DNA from: Henriciella sp.
GTDB taxonomy: Bacteria; Pseudomonadota; Alphaproteobacteria; Caulobacterales; Hyphomonadaceae
Assembly: GCA_013213785.1 (NCBI GenBank)
Contig: JABSPZ010000005.1
Location: 372,001 to 436,000 of the forward strand
Direction of reading: 5' to 3'
DNA length: 64,000 bases
The notes under the pieces were generated by a model that saw nothing but the letters and a program-made list of their open reading frames with translations, ran no database searches and was not told the origin of the DNA. Positions 19,860-29,759 of the stretch are shown in pieces (the first letter of the stretch is position 1; each line of letters starts with the position of its first letter). Made by a program: the position numbers and the translations under genes.

Positions 19860-20010
19860 TTCAAAAAAGCGTTTTCTGATGTTTAATTTTGAACCTGAGA
19901 AGTCGCCGCTATCGTATTGTGTAGGTTAACACTTTTCAGGTCTATGCGTAGCTATACTGTGGTTTTCCGCGTAGGGTCGAAATTAGAGCGGAGATTCAGG
20001 AGAACGCGCG

Positions 20011-20901
20011 ATGGCTAGTGCCCTCGATACGGCACTCGAAAAGATCAGCGGTTTCGAGCGTCCAGTCCGACTGGCGCTCGAAATTGTGCTTGCGGCTGTC
20101 TTGGCGCTTCTTGTCGCGCGACTGGCTTGGTTGCTCATCGCGCCAGAAGAAGCTGTGTCGAACTTTACGGATCGTCCTCTTGCGTCTCCTATTTCTGGAC
20201 CAAGTGGGGCGATTTCGTTGTCGGTGGATCGCACGATACTGATCAGCAACAATCCATTTGCGTCGCTTGAACTGGAAGAGATTGTCATCTCAGCGCCTGA
20301 AACGAGCCTGAACTTGCAGCTCGACGGCCTCCGGGCGTCAGACAATACGAGTGTGTTGGGCAATGCGATCATCCGAACGCAGAACGGAATCGCGAAGAAT
20401 TACCAAGTCGGAGATGAGATCATCGCGGGGGTTACGCTTGAGCGTATTCTCTCAGATCGCGTGATCATTAATCGAGATGGAGTTTCTGAGACACTGATGC
20501 AGGGGGGCAAAGGCGCCGGGCTCTCTGTGATTGGCGATGAGTCCCAAGCGGTTACGGCAGCAAGTCCCAACTCTGGCTCAAGTTCAGAGGCCCAGACGAG
20601 TTTGCCTCCGATTACCGGTCGTGTCGCCGGGCCTGACGTGCTTTTCACAGCGATGTCGATCACGCAGACCCGTCTCGACAATGGTGCTGAGGGATATCGT
20701 CTTTCTCCGCGAGGCGACGCAGCTATGATGCGGCAGGCTGGTTTTGAACCAGGAGATGTGTTGCTGCAATTTAACGGGACATCCGTCGCCAATATTGATG
20801 TCGATAACCTGTTCAGTGAACTGGAAGGTCTTGAGACTGCAATATTGCGCGTAGACCGCAACGGAACAGAACGCACAATTCGTTTAGAGTTGGGTGAGTA
20901 A
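20011..20901 (+). CDS. gspC: Type II secretion system protein C
   Basis: GspC links the inner membrane platform to the secretin GspD across the periplasm. The 296-residue protein has a single N-terminal membrane helix (about residues 25-45, LALEIVLAAVLALLVARLAWLL), a homology region (NPFASLE through ERILSDRVIINRDG) that would contact GspD, a Ser/Thr-rich linker, and a C-terminal PDZ domain (GYRLSPRGDAAMMRQAGFEPGDVLLQFNG). A good ribosome-binding site (AGGAGAA) precedes the ATG. It starts a run of overlapping or closely spaced genes to yacG. The 151-base gap upstream contains a -10-like TATACT but no convincing -35. Confidence 0.93.
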   Translation: MASALDTALEKISGFERPVRLALEIVLAAVLALLVARLAWLLIAPEEAVSNFTDRPLASPISGPSGAISLSVDRTILISNNPFASLELEEIVISAPETSLNLQLDGLRASDNTSVLGNAIIRTQNGIAKNYQVGDEIIAGVTLERILSDRVIINRDGVSETLMQGGKGAGLSVIGDESQAVTAASPNSGSSSEAQTSLPPITGRVAGPDVLFTAMSITQTRLDNGAEGYRLSPRGDAAMMRQAGFEPGDVLLQFNGTSVANIDVDNLFSELEGLETAILRVDRNGTERTIRLELGE

Positions 20902-20911
20902 GGTTTAGATC

Positions 20912-22849
20912 ATGAAAAAGTTTATTGCCGTATCCGCATTGGCTGTCTGCCTGCAATCCGGCGTCATGGCAGAAATGAATTCCCCGCAAGCAGCGCGGCA
21001 TGTTCTGAGTTTGAACGATGTTGATATAACTGCGTTGATCGATGATGTCTCAATCATCACGGGATACACCTTTATTCTGCATCCTGACGTGCGGCGCACT
21101 AAGGTGACGGTGATGTCCCAGGCGCCAATGAGCACGAACGAAGTGTTCCAGGTCTTCCTGTCGACCCTGCGTGTGCATGGGTTTGCCGCGGTGCCAGCCG
21201 GTAAAGGGGTCTATCGGATCGTACCGGAGCAAATGGCGATTGGGGAAGCTGCAGTCGGCGGCGTTGGACCCAATGCTTTCATCACTCAGGTGTTTAAGCT
21301 TGATAATTTTAGCGCGATTGAAGCTGCGCAAATGGTAAAGCCGCTGATTGATGCGCAAGGCCAAGTGGTCGCTAACGCGCGATCGAACACGCTGGCAGTC
21401 GTCGATTACGCCTCCAACATGCCGAGACTGCGCGAAATCGTTTCTGGTCTAGATGAAAATGATCGCACCAAGGTCGAAACGATCGAGCTGCGCAATGTCC
21501 CGGCGCGCGAAATTGAAGGCATTCTGTCAGACTTGCTCGGCGGCAGAGATGAGAACCCAAATAATCAATTTGAGGTATCGGCGTCTGCCAGTTCCAACGC
21601 GATTGTTGTTAAAGGGGATGAGGCAACTGTGGAGCGCGCCATCCGCGTGGCGACCGAGTTGGATAATTCAGACCCCGTTCGTGATAGTCTTCGCGTTATC
21701 GAACTGAAAAACGCCAATGCAGAGGATATTGTCCCCATCCTAGAGCGGCTCGGTGAAACCATGGCGCAACAACAAGCGCCGGGTGAAACACAAACACCCG
21801 GTGCAACCATCGCGCACCACCAACCGACAAACTCTCTCATTATTAGCGCCTCGCCAGATACGATCTTGGCGATGGAGCGAGTTGTAGACGCGTTGGATAA
21901 GCGCCGTGCGCAGGTGCTTCTCGAGGCCATCATCGTTGAGATTTCAGACACAACGGCACGCGATTTGGGCGTTCAGTTCTTATTGTCTGGAACCGGTGAT
22001 AGTTCAGTGCCGTTTTTGAGCACGAATTTCTCAAACGATACGCCGAGCCTGTTGCAACTCGCGGGCGCCATCGCTGATCCCGATAATTTCGGTGGTACGA
22101 ACCCATTCGTATCTGGCGCTATTTCATCATTACTCTCTCAGCAAGGCGTTGGATTTGGCGCCGGTGGACAAAGTGGAGATACGCTTTTCGGAGCGATCGT
22201 CACAGCTCTCGAAGAAGATGAGCAATCAACTGTCCTGTCTAAGCCTTTCAATATGACGCTGGATAATGGGACCTCAGAGCTTCATGTCGGGCAACAAATT
22301 CCGGTCACAACGGGCGAAACACTTGGGTCTGACAACAGTAACCCATTCCGTACGGTGACGCGCCAAGACGTGGGTATCAAACTCAATGTTACGCCGCGGA
22401 TCACGGCCGATGATACAATTCATCTGGATATCTTTCAGGAGGTATCCAGCATCTCGCCGACCTTGAGTGCGGGCATAGACGACTTTGTGACAAATCTCCG
22501 TCAAATTACCACTTCGGTGCTCGCCGACGATGGCGAAATCATCGTCCTCGGCGGTTTGATTGAGCAACGCCAAGACGTGGTGAACCGTAAAGTGCCGATT
22601 GCGGGCGATATCCCAGTCGTCGGGAACTTGTTCAAGTCCGAAAATGATACCCTGGCGCGCTCCAATTTGATGGTGTTTATCCGCCCAACGATTGTTCGGA
22701 CCGCAGACGAGTCACGCGCCGTAACGCGCCGTAGCTATCGATACATTCGCGCCGAAGAACTTCTGAATGATGGCATCGAAGACGAAGCGATCTCAGAACT
22801 CGATGCGTTCTTCAACGAAGTTTTAGGGTCAACGCCGCCAACCGATTAA
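20912..22849 (+). CDS. gspD: Type II secretion system secretin D
   Basis: GspD forms the outer membrane channel through which folded substrates leave. The 645-residue protein has a signal peptide (first ~20 residues), the N0 domain (LNDVDITALIDDVSIITGYTF), three N domains with FKLDNFSAIEAAQMVKPLI and related repeats, and the C-terminal secretin domain (VLLEAIIVEISDTTARDLGVQF, then VGQQIPVTTGE, DVGIKLNVTPRI, EIIVLGGLIEQ and VPIAGDIPVVGNLF). It lies 10 bases after gspC. A pilotin is usually needed for such secretins to reach the outer membrane; none is certain here. Confidence 0.97.
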   Translation: MKKFIAVSALAVCLQSGVMAEMNSPQAARHVLSLNDVDITALIDDVSIITGYTFILHPDVRRTKVTVMSQAPMSTNEVFQVFLSTLRVHGFAAVPAGKGVYRIVPEQMAIGEAAVGGVGPNAFITQVFKLDNFSAIEAAQMVKPLIDAQGQVVANARSNTLAVVDYASNMPRLREIVSGLDENDRTKVETIELRNVPAREIEGILSDLLGGRDENPNNQFEVSASASSNAIVVKGDEATVERAIRVATELDNSDPVRDSLRVIELKNANAEDIVPILERLGETMAQQQAPGETQTPGATIAHHQPTNSLIISASPDTILAMERVVDALDKRRAQVLLEAIIVEISDTTARDLGVQFLLSGTGDSSVPFLSTNFSNDTPSLLQLAGAIADPDNFGGTNPFVSGAISSLLSQQGVGFGAGGQSGDTLFGAIVTALEEDEQSTVLSKPFNMTLDNGTSELHVGQQIPVTTGETLGSDNSNPFRTVTRQDVGIKLNVTPRITADDTIHLDIFQEVSSISPTLSAGIDDFVTNLRQITTSVLADDGEIIVLGGLIEQRQDVVNRKVPIAGDIPVVGNLFKSENDTLARSNLMVFIRPTIVRTADESRAVTRRSYRYIRAEELLNDGIEDEAISELDAFFNEVLGSTPPTD

Positions 22850-22888
22850 GGGCCACCTAACTAGGCCAAACGTTTGATAAAGTCAGAT

Positions 22889-24376
22889 ATGAGCACCTCC
22901 ACGACAGATCTTTCTTATGCCTTCGCACGCGACAAAGGGGTCGTTGTGCTTGAAGGCCATGAGGATCAGGTGCGTTTAGCAGTTCGCCATGGGGCAGACC
23001 CGTTTTCACTGATCGAGGCAAGACGGGTATTGCGTCGTCCACTTACTTTACAGTCGATGGGCCCCCAAGAGTTCGAACGGGCTCTAACCGAGCATTATGC
23101 GCGTGAAGGCGTGTCCGGTGACGAGGCGGAGGCGGAACTAGACCGTCAGGGCGGGCTCGCGAGCCTTGTTGATGGTATCCCCGAGACCGCTGACCTGCTG
23201 GACGGGGATGATGATGCGCCTGTCATTCGCCTGATCAATGGGCTGATCTATGAAGCGGTCAATCGCAAGGCATCTGATGTTCACATCGAGCCTCATGAAG
23301 ACAACCTGTCGGTACGCTACCGAATTGATGGTGTCTTGCAGGAAGTCTTGAGCCCATCGCGCCGTTTAGCGGCGCCGCTCACCAGCCGGATCAAAGTTAT
23401 GGCGCGGCTCGATATTGCCGAAAAACGCGTCCCGCAGGATGGACGGATTTCGCTCTCGATAGGTGGTCGCAGCATTGATGTTCGTGTTTCGACCTTACCT
23501 AGCCGCTATGGCGAGCGGGTGACGATGCGTCTCCTCGACACCCGGAATGCGTTGCTTGGGCTTGATGAGCTCGGGATGGACGAAACTACGCTTACGCGTT
23601 TTCGGGATATCCTGGCACAGCCTAATGGGATCACGCTTGTTACTGGGCCGACAGGCTCGGGCAAAACGACCACACTCTATTCTGCGCTATCCGTGCTGAA
23701 CAATGGCGAGCGCAACGTGATGACGCTCGAAGATCCGATCGAATATGGCCTCGACGGGATCAGTCAGACGCAGATGCATCACAAGGTGGGGCTGACCTTC
23801 GCCGCGACCCTGCGCGCTATTCTTCGACATGACCCGGACGTCGTCATGGTCGGTGAGATCCGTGACCTCGAGACCGCGAAAGTCGCGTTCGAGTTCGCCT
23901 CCACTGGCCGCCCCGTCCTCTCGACGGTTCACACGAACAGTGCGGCTGGGGCAATTCAGCGTCTGCGTGACATGGGCATTGAACCATACGTACTCGCGGC
24001 AACACTGAAGGCAGTGATTGCACAGCGATTGGTTCGAAAGCTCTGCGATCACTGCAAAGAACCGCATCCGACCACGCCAGAAGAGTTAGCGATGTTCGGT
24101 CTGCAGCCAGGTGATGCGCCCCAGCTTTGGCGCCCAAGGGGCTGCATGGCCTGCGGAAATAGCGGCTATAATGGCCGTCTCGGCGTTTACGAGCTTATTA
24201 CCGTCGATGGCGGATTGCGCGATTTGATCCGGGCCGATGGGTCTGAGGATGATATTCAAGATATGGCGTTCACCCATCACGATACGCTGTTCCGAAACGC
24301 GGCAAGATATGTGGCCTCCGGACAAACCAGTGTCGAGGAGGTCCTTCGCGTCTGCCGCCGAGAGGAAGAGCGTTAA
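22889..24376 (+). CDS. gspE: Type II secretion ATPase E
   Basis: GspE is the cytoplasmic hexameric ATPase that drives pseudopilus assembly. It has an N1E-like N-terminal domain, then Walker A GPTGSGKTTTLYSAL, an Asp box (TLEDPIEYGLDGISQTQ), Walker B (RHDPDVVMVGEIRD), a His box (STVHTNSA) and the zinc-binding CxxC pair region (LCDHC, CMACG) of GspE/PilB ATPases. The start is taken at ATG 22889 (MSTSTTDLSYAF); an in-frame TTG at 22874 is also possible. gspF begins three bases after the stop. Confidence 0.97.
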   Translation: MSTSTTDLSYAFARDKGVVVLEGHEDQVRLAVRHGADPFSLIEARRVLRRPLTLQSMGPQEFERALTEHYAREGVSGDEAEAELDRQGGLASLVDGIPETADLLDGDDDAPVIRLINGLIYEAVNRKASDVHIEPHEDNLSVRYRIDGVLQEVLSPSRRLAAPLTSRIKVMARLDIAEKRVPQDGRISLSIGGRSIDVRVSTLPSRYGERVTMRLLDTRNALLGLDELGMDETTLTRFRDILAQPNGITLVTGPTGSGKTTTLYSALSVLNNGERNVMTLEDPIEYGLDGISQTQMHHKVGLTFAATLRAILRHDPDVVMVGEIRDLETAKVAFEFASTGRPVLSTVHTNSAAGAIQRLRDMGIEPYVLAATLKAVIAQRLVRKLCDHCKEPHPTTPEELAMFGLQPGDAPQLWRPRGCMACGNSGYNGRLGVYELITVDGGLRDLIRADGSEDDIQDMAFTHHDTLFRNAARYVASGQTSVEEVLRVCRREEER

Positions 24377-24379
24377 GCG

Positions 24380-25591
24380 ATGGCGGTCTTCGACTATGTT
24401 GCGATTGGAGCGGACGGAAAGCGCGCCACCGGAGTTATCACGGCTGACTCTGCACGCTCTGCACGTAAAGAGTTGCGACTCAAACAACTCTCTCCGCTTG
24501 AGGTTAAAGAGGCGCGCCAGAAATCGGCTGCTGTTGGTCGACAAAAGGGATCTATGTCCGGAAAGGACCTCGTCCTTGCGACCCGCCAATTAGCGATGTT
24601 GATTAAATCGGGCGCTACCGTCGAAGAGGCACTTGGTGCGATTGCCGCCGAGGCCGAAAAGCCGGGAGCTCGCCGCGTGCTCATGAAAGTTCGCGGCAAC
24701 GTTCAAGAAGGCTATTCCTTCTCAGAGTCTTTGAGCCAGTCATCAAAGGCCTTTCCGCCTTACTATCGGGCCGTTGTCGCCGCGGGTCAGACATCAGGGC
24801 GATTAGGCGACGTCATGGAGCGCTTGGCGACCCATCTCGAGAAATCGCGTAAGCTGCGGAGCAAACTTCTATCGGCGTTGATCTATCCGGCTGTGCTGGC
24901 GGTGGTTGCGCTTATCGTCGTGGTTCTGCTTCTAATTTTTGTCGTACCAGCGGTTGTCGAACAGTTCCAAACTGTGGGGCAGGATTTACCGGCGCTGACC
25001 AATGCTGTGATCGGTGTCTCCAACTTTATGCGCAGTTGGGGGTTGATCGTTCTGCCAGCCATCGGCTTGGGCATTTGGTTGCTACGCGGTGTTTTTCGGA
25101 CCCCAGCGGTTAAGATCGGATGGGACAAGTTTGTTTTGCGCCTGCCTCTTCTTGGAAAAGTCATCAAAAACGCCAATGCTGCCCAGTTTGCGAGAACCTT
25201 TGCCACGCTATCCGGAAGTGGCGCGACCGTCCCAGACGCATTGGTTGCGGCACGTGGATCGGTCGGGAACGAAGTCTTTCGCCAAGCTGCGACGAAGGTT
25301 CGGCGGCAAGTTGAAGAAGGCCAGCCTCTGAACCGTGCAATGCGCAGCACAGAAGTCTTCCCGCCTATGCTCGTGCATATGGTTGCGAGTGGCGAACGCG
25401 GCGGCGATTTGCCCGCAATGATGGGGCGCGCAGCTGACTATATGGAAGACGAACTTGATAGCAGCGCAACTGTTGCATTGGGGCTCTTGGAGCCGCTCTT
25501 GATCGTCTTATTGGCCGGTGTCGTCGCTGTGATCGTCCTAGCCATTATGCTCCCAATCTTACAGCTCAACACGATGGCCATTGGTGCCTGA
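24380..25591 (+). CDS. gspF: Type II secretion inner membrane protein F
   Basis: GspF is the polytopic membrane platform protein that couples GspE to pseudopilus growth. At 403 residues it has the standard length with two repeated T2SSF domains; each carries the pattern ARQLAMLIKSGATVEEALGAIA / ARTFATLSGSGATVPDALVAA. Three membrane helices are visible, near residues 170-195, 220-240 and 370-395 (LGLLEPLLIVLLAGVVAVIV). Start ATG 24380, three bases after gspE. Confidence 0.97.
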   Translation: MAVFDYVAIGADGKRATGVITADSARSARKELRLKQLSPLEVKEARQKSAAVGRQKGSMSGKDLVLATRQLAMLIKSGATVEEALGAIAAEAEKPGARRVLMKVRGNVQEGYSFSESLSQSSKAFPPYYRAVVAAGQTSGRLGDVMERLATHLEKSRKLRSKLLSALIYPAVLAVVALIVVVLLLIFVVPAVVEQFQTVGQDLPALTNAVIGVSNFMRSWGLIVLPAIGLGIWLLRGVFRTPAVKIGWDKFVLRLPLLGKVIKNANAAQFARTFATLSGSGATVPDALVAARGSVGNEVFRQAATKVRRQVEEGQPLNRAMRSTEVFPPMLVHMVASGERGGDLPAMMGRAADYMEDELDSSATVALGLLEPLLIVLLAGVVAVIVLAIMLPILQLNTMAIGA

Positions 25592-25601
25592 GGAGAACGT
25601 C

Positions 25602-26057
25602 ATGTCGAAGATCCAGAAACAAAAACAGGCGCGCCAGCGCGGGTTTACGCTGACAGAGATCATGGTCGTGGTCTTTATCATTGGCCTGCTCTCGAGCGTG
25701 GTTCTGTTCAATGTGCTCGGAGCGCGAAGCGATGCGCAGGTTAAAACGGCGAGCGTGAATATTAGCGCGCTATCGCAAGCGTTAGAGCAGTATGCGCTCG
25801 ACGCCTACGACTACCCGACAGAGCGTCAAGGATTGCAGGCGCTTGTTGAGCGTCCCGATGACCTGCCGGATGGCGCGTCATACCGCACGGGTGGATATCT
25901 TCAGAAAGGGTCAATTCCCTTGGACCCTTGGGGACGCGAATATGTCTATGAGCGCCCAGGCGACAAATCGGGCCGCCCTTATGATCTTTATTCTCTCGGA
26001 GCCGACGGCCAAGAGGGTGGTGAAGAGCTGGACGCCGACATCGGCAACTGGGACTAA
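25602..26057 (+). CDS. gspG: Major pseudopilin GspG
   Basis: GspG is the main subunit of the type II secretion pseudopilus. The prepilin leader QKQKQARQRG is cut before FTLTEIMVVVFIIGLLSS, with Glu at position +5 and a hydrophobic helix. The C-terminus has the calcium-binding segment typical of GspG (LGADGQEGGEELDADIGNWD). The ATG at 25602 follows GAGGAGAA; the longer frame from 25581 overlaps gspF and is not used. The mature protein should be about 135 residues, as usual. Confidence 0.96.
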   Translation: MSKIQKQKQARQRGFTLTEIMVVVFIIGLLSSVVLFNVLGARSDAQVKTASVNISALSQALEQYALDAYDYPTERQGLQALVERPDDLPDGASYRTGGYLQKGSIPLDPWGREYVYERPGDKSGRPYDLYSLGADGQEGGEELDADIGNWD

Positions 26058-26074
26058 TCCAAAGGTCTCGAAGT

Positions 26075-26554
26075 ATGTGGCAGCGGTCGAACAACAGAGC
26101 GTCAGAAAGAGGAATGACGATTGTTGAAGTGCTGATGGTGGTCTTCATCATCGGCCTTACGGCTGGCATTGTAACTTTGACTATCCCGCAACGTCCCACT
26201 GAGGAGCAAGCGGGCGCGCAGGCATTTGCCCGCGTACTTCGCGAGGCCCAGGATCAAGCTATCCTGTCCGGACAGCCAATCGGGCTTAAGCTATCTGAAC
26301 GTGGATATGCGCTTCTTCAGTGGCGACGCGAGCGCTGGGTCCCTCAGGGCCGCGCGGTCACGCTGCCAAGACAGCTCGAAATTGTCGAAGAGGAAGATCT
26401 GCTGGTTGACCAACAGATCCCGTCGAATTGGCCGGATCTCGTCTTCGACCCGACGGGGATCGTCGAGATAGCAGAGTTTCAGCTGCGGGGGCGCGGCGTT
26501 CGGATTGATGTCACCATCAACGAGACGGGGGAGGTCATCCTTGTTGAACGTTGA
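26075..26554 (+). CDS. gspH: Minor pseudopilin GspH
   Basis: The 159-residue protein has a prepilin leader (NNRASERG) followed by MTIVEVLMVVFIIGLTAGIV, with Glu +5 and the hydrophobic helix. The mature domain matches the GspH/FimT type, with AFARVLREAQDQAILSGQPIGL and YALLQWRRERW. GspH is one of four minor pseudopilins that prime the pseudopilus tip. It lies between gspG and gspI, and its end overlaps the proposed gspI start. Confidence 0.92.
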   Translation: MWQRSNNRASERGMTIVEVLMVVFIIGLTAGIVTLTIPQRPTEEQAGAQAFARVLREAQDQAILSGQPIGLKLSERGYALLQWRRERWVPQGRAVTLPRQLEIVEEEDLLVDQQIPSNWPDLVFDPTGIVEIAEFQLRGRGVRIDVTINETGEVILVER

Positions 26555-26972
26555 GACAAATCCCCAATCCGGCTTCAGCCTCGTTGAGACCGTCGCTGCG
26601 ATGGGCATTCTCGCGCTGGCGGCGGTTCCGCTGCTGCAAATTACGACGGATGCAACCCGGAATGCGGCCAATTTGGAAGGCCGGGTGCTGGCGAGAACGG
26701 TCGCGGAGAACGTGATGGCACGCGCCATGGCGACGCCGGAAACCATCGATGCTGGAATTGCGACCGGCAGTGAGACTCAAATGGGACGAACATTTATTTG
26801 GACTCGCACTGCGAGCCTGCCGCAATTGGGCGAACTGCAAAACTTGGAAGTCCAAGTTCGGCGCGAAGAGGATGAGCAAGTCGTCGCGCGATTGGTGAGC
26901 TTAAAATACATGCCAGCGATCCTCTCAGTTCCCTCAACAACAGCGCCAACCTCCGATGAGGAGGAAACCTAA
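26541..26972 (+). CDS. gspI: Minor pseudopilin GspI
   Basis: A short leader (NVETNPQSG) precedes FSLVETVAAMGILALAAVPLL, with Glu +5 and the pilin-like helix. The mature region (AENVMARAMATP and following) fits GspI, which forms the tip complex with GspJ and GspK. No ATG suits the start; GGGGGAGG at 26527-26534 is well placed for TTG at 26541 or 26544, so a TTG start inside the end of gspH is proposed. The stop overlaps the gspJ ATG by one base (TAATG). Confidence 0.9.
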   Translation: MLNVETNPQSGFSLVETVAAMGILALAAVPLLQITTDATRNAANLEGRVLARTVAENVMARAMATPETIDAGIATGSETQMGRTFIWTRTASLPQLGELQNLEVQVRREEDEQVVARLVSLKYMPAILSVPSTTAPTSDEEET

Positions 26973-27592
26973 TGAAGACTGGTGGACCTCAAACTGGATT
27001 CTCTCTTGCTGAGACGTTGGTCGCGCTTTTCATCCTTGCACTCGTTTCGTCTGCTGGTGCGACGCTGCTCATCGGTGCCACAGGGGCAGGGAAGCAAATT
27101 CGCGAACAAGAAAGCGAGGCACGTCAGCTCGACATCGCTCAACGGCTTATTCGGCAGGACATTGCAGCAATGACGCAGCGCGCCGTGCAGCCAGCGAATG
27201 GGTTCTCTCCGCCCGGAAATCTGTTTGGCGAGGCGCCGAGAGGCGAAGAGCCGTTTTTACGGTTCGTCCGCGGTGGCTGGATCAATCCGGCTCACATCGA
27301 GGGGCGCAGCTCTCTTCAATCAGTTCAGTATGTGCTTCGCGACGGTGCGCTCGTGCGGGAGGTAACGCTTCGGCCTGATGCGACCGCGGGCACACCAGTT
27401 TCGACACGAGTGCTGCTTGAGGACGTTAAATCGATAGACCTTGGCTTTGTGAGGGGCGGCCAGCGTTCTGACTTTTGGCAGGGCGATGCCGTGACCAATC
27501 TCTCCGTTCTTCCGGACTTAATCGAGTTGAACATCGCCTTTGAGAACAATGTCACGCTTTCCATCGCGGCGCTGACGGGAGGGCGAGCATGA
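26972..27592 (+). CDS. gspJ: Minor pseudopilin GspJ
   Basis: The leader MKTGGPQTG is followed by FSLAETLVALFILALVSSAGA, with Glu +5 and the membrane helix. The ~195-residue mature part has ARQLDIAQRLIRQDIAAMTQR and the LFGEAPRGEEPFLRFVRGG segment common in GspJ. GspJ is a wide minor pseudopilin of the I-J-K tip complex. It is coupled on both sides: TAATG with gspI and ATGA with gspK. Confidence 0.93.
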   Translation: MKTGGPQTGFSLAETLVALFILALVSSAGATLLIGATGAGKQIREQESEARQLDIAQRLIRQDIAAMTQRAVQPANGFSPPGNLFGEAPRGEEPFLRFVRGGWINPAHIEGRSSLQSVQYVLRDGALVREVTLRPDATAGTPVSTRVLLEDVKSIDLGFVRGGQRSDFWQGDAVTNLSVLPDLIELNIAFENNVTLSIAALTGGRA

Positions 27593-28590
27593 AATTAGCG
27601 TCTCGCCGATCCGAACGCGGCGCAGCCCTGCTCACTGTGCTCATGATCATTTCGGCTATGGCTGTGGCGGCACTGGCTGTCTCGAGTGCCATCACGCAGT
27701 CGACCCAGCGCGCGCGATCTCTCGATGCGCAAGCGCAGCTTGGATTATATGCGGTCTCGGCGGAGGAAGTCGCGAAGGCGCGCATGACAGCCATACTCGA
27801 ACCTCTCCAGAGCCGATTAAGTGTCGATTTGCCAGGATACAGAGAGCCGCAAATCGTTCCCGTGGATGGTGGCGCGTTCACGGTCACTGTCCGCGACAAG
27901 ACCAACTGTTTTGACGTCAATCGGTTGGCCCAAGAGGCGCAGTCAAACAATGAAGTCGCCGATTCAAGCGTTCGCGATGCTTATGTAATTTTGCTGACAG
28001 GACTTTTGGAAGATAGCTTCAACTCAGATGTGACCAGTTTGGTATCGTCTCTCAGGGACTGGATGGATGAGAATTCGGTGCCTGGGAACGGCGGCGCGGA
28101 AGACTTGTACTATCTGAGTGAGACTCCGTCTTATCGGACGTCCAGTCGCCCCCTACAAACGCTCGATGAGTTGCGCGCGATTAGAGGCTATTCGACCGAT
28201 GTGTTTCTTGCGGTTCAACCCGTTCTTTGCGCGCTACCTTCAAGCCTCCAGAGAACGTCTGACGCGCTTAACATCAATACATTAGAGGCGATTGATGCAC
28301 CGCTCTTACAACTGGCTTTCGGAGACGCTTTGACCTTGGACGATGCGAGAGATTTGATCGACAGTCGACCGATCGGGGGATGGGCTGAGGTTGAAGACTT
28401 GCTCGAGGATCCGATCGTGAGCCGCATAGATCCCTATCGAATACAAACCGATCGCCTTGGTCTGGTCACAAGCTTGGTGGAAGTTTCAACCAATGTGTCT
28501 TATCGCGGATATGATATGACGATGCGCTTTCTATTTGAGGCCTTGCCGGGGCAACCCATTCGCACGCTTAGACGGGAGCGGATCGGCTGA
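27589..28590 (+). CDS. gspK: Minor pseudopilin GspK
   Basis: GspK caps the pseudopilus tip. The leader (LASRRSERG) is followed by AALLTVLMIISAMAVAALAV; position +5 is Thr instead of Glu, which is characteristic of GspK and fits its tip position. At 333 residues it is the largest pseudopilin, with the expected alpha-helical insertion (NCFDVNRLAQ, YVILLTGLLEDSF, LRDWMDENSVPGNGGAED) and helix-hairpin-helix-like repeats (INTLEAIDAPLLQLAFGD, LDDARDLIDSRP). It overlaps gspJ by ATGA and gspL by one base. Confidence 0.95.
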   Translation: MKLASRRSERGAALLTVLMIISAMAVAALAVSSAITQSTQRARSLDAQAQLGLYAVSAEEVAKARMTAILEPLQSRLSVDLPGYREPQIVPVDGGAFTVTVRDKTNCFDVNRLAQEAQSNNEVADSSVRDAYVILLTGLLEDSFNSDVTSLVSSLRDWMDENSVPGNGGAEDLYYLSETPSYRTSSRPLQTLDELRAIRGYSTDVFLAVQPVLCALPSSLQRTSDALNINTLEAIDAPLLQLAFGDALTLDDARDLIDSRPIGGWAEVEDLLEDPIVSRIDPYRIQTDRLGLVTSLVEVSTNVSYRGYDMTMRFLFEALPGQPIRTLRRERIG

Positions 28591-29759
28591 TGGCACAGAT
28601 TTACGCACTTCTTCAGCCCGATGGGAGTTTGCTATCCGCGCGACGCAAATCGAAAGGTTGGGCCGTCACGAGCGGCACGCCCGGTGTCGAAGGGCGCGGT
28701 AAGAACTTGACCGTCTTCTTGAATGGTCTCGATGTTCTGGGGTTAACAGCGTCGATCCCAGCACGAAACGAAAACGAAGCGCGCAGGGCCGCTCCTTTCG
28801 CGATCGAAGATGAAATCGCAGAGGCGGTAGAAACAAGTCACGTAGCCCTGTCTGCAGGTGATAAAGCGAACCTAGCGGCGCCTCGGCAAATTAACGTGGC
28901 GTCTGTTGAAGCGCTCAACGGGATTGTCTCTCATTTAAGCGATGCTGGGCTCGGAGATGCAGCGATTGTCGCCGCGCATAGCGTTTTACCGACCAAAGAC
29001 GCGCTATATGAGGGGCCGGGAATTATCCTGGGCCGCCTCGGAGAGCGAACTTTCTCTGTCGACGCCTCGCTCGGTCGGGACGTACTTGTCAGCTTGCTAG
29101 AACCTTTTCCCGAGGCCGATATTCATGGTGAGCATGTCGCTCAAGCGGTTGGTCGGACTTCTTCATCACCTGGCGCAAACAGCTTAGAGGCTTTCTTGAT
29201 TCAATTGGCCGACTGGGCTGATGGTGGGACGGCTGGGATCAATTTGCGGCAGGGTAATTTCCGGGTTCGACAGTCGGTTGATTTTGACGGCTTCGGACAC
29301 TGGCGCCTTGCAGGGGCACTCGCCGCGGTCGCGGCGTTGGGTTGGTTTGGAAGCGCGATTGTGGAAACATCGGCCATGCAATCTCAAACCGCGGGTTATG
29401 AAAAACTCTCTCAGGAGTTTGCACGTGTGGGGTGGCCTGAAACGAACGGCGATGTTCAGCAGGTTTTAGCGTTAGCGAGCAGCGACCGTGGGAATGCGGG
29501 GCAGGCGTTTCCATCCGTGCTGGATGCAACCGCAGTGCTGTATGACTCGCTCGCTCAGGTTGAGGGAAGTGAGTTGCGGAGCGTTCGATATGACCGATTG
29601 CGCCGGCAGATGACGGTCACCGTAGCGTTTGACAGTTTCGCGGACGTTGATCGCCTCACAACGATTGTGACCGAGTCTGGCTTGAATGCACGCTCAGGTG
29701 ACTCAAGACAAAGCGGATCTAAAGTGATCGGCGACCTAACGTTGGAGAGTGGGGCATGA
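28590..29759 (+). CDS. gspL: Type II secretion protein L
   Basis: GspL recruits the ATPase GspE to the membrane. The 389-residue protein has a cytoplasmic actin-like part (about 1-225), one membrane helix near residues 232-250 (GALAAVAALGWFGSAIV), and a small periplasmic ferredoxin-like domain at the C-terminus (LRSVRYDRLRRQMTVTVAFDSF). It is the partner of GspM, encoded next with an ATGA overlap. Sequence conservation in this family is low; gene order supports the call. Confidence 0.92.
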   Translation: MAQIYALLQPDGSLLSARRKSKGWAVTSGTPGVEGRGKNLTVFLNGLDVLGLTASIPARNENEARRAAPFAIEDEIAEAVETSHVALSAGDKANLAAPRQINVASVEALNGIVSHLSDAGLGDAAIVAAHSVLPTKDALYEGPGIILGRLGERTFSVDASLGRDVLVSLLEPFPEADIHGEHVAQAVGRTSSSPGANSLEAFLIQLADWADGGTAGINLRQGNFRVRQSVDFDGFGHWRLAGALAAVAALGWFGSAIVETSAMQSQTAGYEKLSQEFARVGWPETNGDVQQVLALASSDRGNAGQAFPSVLDATAVLYDSLAQVEGSELRSVRYDRLRRQMTVTVAFDSFADVDRLTTIVTESGLNARSGDSRQSGSKVIGDLTLESGA